Assembly: GCA_029560815.1 (NCBI GenBank)
Contig: JAKQKF010000351.1
Coordinates: forward strand, 1 to 9,389
Length of the DNA stretch: 9,389 bases
Source of the DNA: a bacterium
GTDB taxonomy: Bacteria; KSB1; UBA2214
Reading direction: 5' to 3'
Made by a program: the position numbers and the translations under genes. Positions 7,037-9,389 of this stretch are shown here, one piece after another. Within the stretch, counting starts at the first letter, position 1. The number at the start of each line of letters is the position of its first letter. A model generated the notes under the pieces. It had not been told where the DNA came from and searched no databases. It saw nothing but the letters and a program-made list of their open reading frames with translations.

Positions 7037-7453
7037 ATGAACACCTTCGCAGAAACCCTGCAAATCGAGCAGCCGCGCCCGCGCACCCGGACCGAGCTTC
7101 AGGAACCGGCGCTGCTCATGCGCACCGCCAGCCGCCGCGTCAGCACCTGGTTCACCACCCTGGAAGAGCGCCACAACATCTCCGCCGGTGACGTCATGGC
7201 TTATCTCCTCCAGAGAGAACCCGGGATCAAGGAGCGCCTCGACCGCCTCTGGGATCTCGTCGACAGCGATGTCCAGGGCCGCTATCTCGAGGGGGTGCTC
7301 GACGAGAGCGATTTTCGCATCTGGCGCCAGAACCTGCGCGAGTGGCTCAGCCTGCTCCACGCCGCCCTGGCTCTGGTCCGCCTCCACCGCAGCAATGCGC
7401 CCGAGGGCGATTTCGCCCTCACCGGCAGCGCGCTCGCCCCGGCGGCAGCGTGA
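7037..7453 (+). CDS. unrecognised 138-aa protein in the lexA operon
   Basis: I do not recognise this family. The start is supported by GGAG at 7028-7031, five bases before the ATG, and the gene begins 14 nt after the lexA stop, so it is very likely co-transcribed and SOS-regulated. There is no signal peptide. The N-terminal 25 residues look disordered and Arg/Pro-rich. The centre (about 30-115) looks helical and is rich in Arg, Glu, Leu and Trp (ISAGDVMAYLLQREPGIKER, then LWDLVDSDVQGRYLEGVL and WRQNLREWLSLLHAALALV). The last 15 residues are Ala-rich and low in complexity. It has no nuclease, RecA-like (ImuA) or polymerase motif that I can see. The codon use resembles the neighbours. Confidence 0.8.
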   Translation: MNTFAETLQIEQPRPRTRTELQEPALLMRTASRRVSTWFTTLEERHNISAGDVMAYLLQREPGIKERLDRLWDLVDSDVQGRYLEGVLDESDFRIWRQNLREWLSLLHAALALVRLHRSNAPEGDFALTGSALAPAAA

Positions 7454-7506
7454 AGCACTGGCGCTGAACCGTTATTGACCTGATCTGATTGTAAAGGCAC
7501 TTTCCT

Positions 7507-7749
7507 ATGGCAAAAACCGTGAGAACCGATTGGGCCGCCTACTGGGACCAATTCGATGATCTCGATGAACTCCAGTTAAAGTCCTTCAACCTCGACGACA
7601 CCCTGATCGAAATCGAGAAATATGCGGGCTGCAAACTTCTCAGCGGCGACCAGATGCAGATCATCATGGCCCTGGAGGAGCGCATCCGCGAAGTAAGCAA
7701 GCGCTCAGGCAAAGGCGCCGTGAGCGCCCAGTACAGCCTTTTCGACTGA
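7507..7749 (+). CDS. small acidic protein with C-terminal clamp-binding-like motif
   Basis: This 80-aa protein is unrecognised. Its start is supported by AAAGG at 7493-7497, nine bases upstream. It is acidic in the first half (YWDQFDDLDELQLKSF) and then probably helical (SGDQMQIIMALEERIREV, about 47-64), followed by a basic, flexible SKRSGKG linker. It ends in QYSLFD, where QYSLF (75-79) matches the bacterial beta-sliding-clamp motif QL(S/D)LF except for Tyr at position 2. A motif on a flexible linker at the very C-terminus is typical of real clamp binders. The gene lies 53 nt after the 138-aa gene with no convincing promoter between, and a hairpin follows it, so it is probably the last gene of the lexA unit. 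The clamp role is inference. Confidence 0.78.
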   Translation: MAKTVRTDWAAYWDQFDDLDELQLKSFNLDDTLIEIEKYAGCKLLSGDQMQIIMALEERIREVSKRSGKGAVSAQYSLFD

Positions 7750-7795
7750 ACTGCCCCGCACCACCTTTTCCCTGCCGGCACGACGCCGGGATTGA

Positions 7796-7851
7796 GCCCC
7801 TCTGCTGCGGTGCAGCCACCCGCCGCTGCACCGCAGCGGGGCCTCTTCTTT
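7796..7851 (+). terminator. likely terminator hairpin after the lexA unit
   Basis: A perfect 12-bp stem (GCTGCGGTGCAG at 7804-7815 with its complement at 7826-7837) has a 10-nt loop. It is extended by an outer GCCCC/GGGGC stem (7796-7800 with 7838-7842) across a 3-nt bulge. It is followed by the pyrimidine-rich CTCTTCTTT rather than a clean U-tract, so termination could be partial. It separates the lexA cassette from valS. Confidence 0.6.
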
Positions 7852-7910
7852 CCACCCCCTTTTCTTCCTACCGCAGGTTCCGCCCGCCGCATCCCCGCCG
7901 ATTAAAACCG

Positions 7911-7939
7911 TTGACTATTTACAAGCAATTGCCTATATT
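7911..7939 (+). promoter_or_regulatory. valS promoter (-35 TTGACT, -10 TATATT)
   Basis: TTGACT at 7911-7916 and TATATT at 7934-7939 are spaced 17 bp apart, nearly the same hexamers as the lexA promoter, but without any SOS box. The predicted transcript starts near 7946 and has a leader of about 130 nt before valS. The rest of the 327-bp gap between 7750 and 8076 holds the hairpin terminator and the leader hairpin only. Confidence 0.8.
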
Positions 7940-8009
7940 TTTGTTTATGGTCAAATTATTTCAATAGTTACAGCGATGCCGACCCGCACCGCCTGAGCCA
8001 TCCTCCTGA

Positions 8010-8041
8010 CCGGTACAGACGATCTCAAACTCTGTGACCGG
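8010..8041 (+). other. hairpin in the valS leader
   Basis: CCGGTACAGA (8010-8019) pairs with TCTGT-G-ACCGG (8031-8041), a 10-bp stem with one bulged G and an 11-nt loop. The arms also make a direct repeat, TGACCGG, at 8007-8013 and 8035-8041. No U-tract follows, so it does not look like a terminator. I see none of the conserved T-box elements. Confidence 0.5.
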
Positions 8042-8076
8042 CCGCTCCGCCAAGCTGAAGAAAGGTTCGTCTCTCC

Positions 8077-9389
8077 ATGAGCTCGCGCGAACTCGAAAAA
8101 ACCTATGATCCCACCCTGGTGGAAGACCGCTGGTACACTTTCTGGGAAGAGCACCAGCTCTTCCACGCCGATGCCCGGTCCGCCAAAAACGCCTATACGA
8201 TCATGATCCCTCCGCCCAACGTGACCGGCATGCTCACCATGGGCCATATCCTCAACAACTCGATCCAGGATCTCCTCATCCGCTGGAAAAAAATGCAGGG
8301 TTACGAGACCCTCTGGATGCCGGGCACCGATCATGCCGGCATTGCCACCCAGAACAAGGTCGAGGCGGCGCTGCGCCTCGAGGGGGAGACCCGCTACACC
8401 CTCGGCCGCGACAGGTTCCTCGAGCGCGTCTGGGAGTGGCGGGAAAAATACGGCGGCATCATCTTCAAGCAGCTCCGCAAGCTCGGCGCCGCCTGCGACT
8501 GGGAGCGTGAATGCTTCACCATGGACGAGGGGCTGAGCCAGGCGGTGCGTGAGGTCTTCGTCAGCCTCTATGAAAAAGGATTGATTTACAAGGGCAACCG
8601 TCTGATCAACTGGTGCCCGAGCTGCCGCACCGCACTGGCCGATGAAGAGGTCAACTCGATCGATGAGGAGGGCAAGCTCTGGAATATCGCCTATCCGCTC
8701 GCGGAGGGTGAGGGCGAGATCATCGTCGCCACCACCCGGCCCGAGACCATGCTCGGCGACACCGCGGTGGCCGTCAACCCCGCCGATGAACGCTATCAGC
8801 ATCTGATCGGTAAAAAGCTGCTCCTGCCTCTGGTCGATCGCGCCATCCCCGTCATCGCCGACGAACACGCCGATCCGGCCTTCGGCAGCGGCGCGGTCAA
8901 GATCACTCCGGCCCACGATTTCAACGATTTTGAGGTGGGCCAGCGCCACGGCCTCGAACTGGTGCCGGTCATCGGCCCGGACGGCCGGATGAACGGGAAC
9001 GCCGGCGTCTATGAGGGACTCGATCGCTTCGAGGCGCGCAAAAAGATCCTCGCGGATCTGCAGGAGCGCGGCCTCCTGCGCGGCGAGATCAGGAAGAGCA
9101 TCCCGGTGCCGCACTGCTACCGCTCAGGGGACGTGATTGAACCCTATCTCTCGGAACAGTGGTACGTGAGGATGGCCCCCCTGGCCGAGCCCGCCCTCGA
9201 GGCGGTGCGCTCCGGCCGCATCAAGTTTTATCCCCGCCACTGGGAAGAGACCTATTTTCACTGGATGACCAACATCCGCGACTGGTGCATCAGCCGCCAG
9301 ATCTGGTGGGGCCATCGCGTGCCGGTCTGGTATTGCGACCGGGGCCACACCATTGTCCGCCGGGAAACCCCCGCCTCCTGTCCGGAGTG
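8077..9389 (+). CDS. valS: valyl-tRNA synthetase, 3'-truncated by window edge
   Basis: ValRS charges tRNA-Val with valine in the cytoplasm and edits mischarged threonine. The visible 437 residues are the N-terminal half of a protein usually about 870-950 aa. Class I blocks visible are PPPNVTGMLTMGHILNNSIQ at 45-64, where the HIGH box reads TMGH, and MPGTDHAGIATQNKVE at 81-96. A Zn-like CPSC sequence lies at 180-183. The editing domain contains ATTRPETMLGD at 218-228 and ITPAHDFNDFEVG at 276-288 with the conserved Asp281. Then SEQWYVRM at 359-366 and WCISRQIWWGHRVPVWYC at 403-420 follow. The KMSKS loop and anticodon-binding domain lie beyond the window. The start ATG is preceded by AAAGG at 8061-8065, an unusually long 11 nt away. 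It is transcribed from its own promoter. Confidence 0.96.
   Translation, partial: MSSRELEKTYDPTLVEDRWYTFWEEHQLFHADARSAKNAYTIMIPPPNVTGMLTMGHILNNSIQDLLIRWKKMQGYETLWMPGTDHAGIATQNKVEAALRLEGETRYTLGRDRFLERVWEWREKYGGIIFKQLRKLGAACDWERECFTMDEGLSQAVREVFVSLYEKGLIYKGNRLINWCPSCRTALADEEVNSIDEEGKLWNIAYPLAEGEGEIIVATTRPETMLGDTAVAVNPADERYQHLIGKKLLLPLVDRAIPVIADEHADPAFGSGAVKITPAHDFNDFEVGQRHGLELVPVIGPDGRMNGNAGVYEGLDRFEARKKILADLQERGLLRGEIRKSIPVPHCYRSGDVIEPYLSEQWYVRMAPLAEPALEAVRSGRIKFYPRHWEETYFHWMTNIRDWCISRQIWWGHRVPVWYCDRGHTIVRRETPASCPE

Noticed and set aside
7775..7789. Small hairpin CCGGC-ACGAC-GCCGG after the 80-aa gene
   Set aside because: The 5-bp stem has no U-tract and is expected by chance in GC-rich DNA; the larger hairpin at 7796-7842 is the better terminator.
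7976..7996. Six-codon leader ORF (MPTRTA) before valS
   Set aside because: It has no Shine-Dalgarno and no valine codons, so an attenuation leader peptide is not supported.
7951..9114. 387-aa open frame on the minus strand
   Set aside because: It is antisense to valS and the valS leader. The ValRS blocks on the plus strand decide the matter.

Overview
This is a GC-rich bacterial chromosomal window with tightly packed, mostly housekeeping genes and no sign of phage, IS elements, CRISPR, rRNA or tRNA genes. Three promoters fit the sigma70 -35/-10 pattern; two of them pair TTGAC-type -35 boxes with TATATT at a 17-bp spacing. The lexA operator is of the GAAC-N4-GTTC type known from Bacillus, Actinobacteria and Chloroflexi. 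The class V aminotransferase and the ValRS active-site variant suggest to me an uncultured lineage near the FCB/Calditrichota-like bacteria, but that placement is a low-confidence guess made without any search.

Layout. (1) Positions 2-1090, plus strand: the 3' part of a DUF2207 membrane protein with a glycine-rich tail; its 5' end is outside the window. (2) 1206-1694, plus: a SlyD-type FKBP peptidyl-prolyl isomerase with a strong Shine-Dalgarno and a clear intrinsic terminator. (3) 1768-4620 and 4692-6170, both minus: a large SNF2-family helicase preceded by a PLP-dependent class V aminotransferase/cysteine desulfurase-like enzyme, probably co-transcribed. (4) 6171-6389: a divergent control region holding a promoter for the aminotransferase and a strong lexA promoter overlaid by one perfect and two near-match SOS boxes. 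(5) 6390-7749, plus: lexA followed by two small unrecognised genes, likely one SOS-controlled unit, ending at a GC-rich hairpin. (6) 7911-9389, plus: a consensus-like promoter, a roughly 130-nt leader with a hairpin, and the 5' part of valS (valyl-tRNA synthetase), which runs off the window.

How the parts may work together. The best candidate for something undescribed is the lexA cassette. In many bacteria genes linked to lexA in this way are imuA/imuB/dnaE2 mutagenesis genes. Here there are instead a 138-aa protein of no family I know and an 80-aa protein ending in QYSLFD, which matches the sliding-clamp-binding pentapeptide QL(S/D)LF. This suggests, as inference only, that DNA damage induces a small clamp-binding protein. 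The helicase and aminotransferase next door are divergently transcribed, and their link to the SOS genes is unproven.
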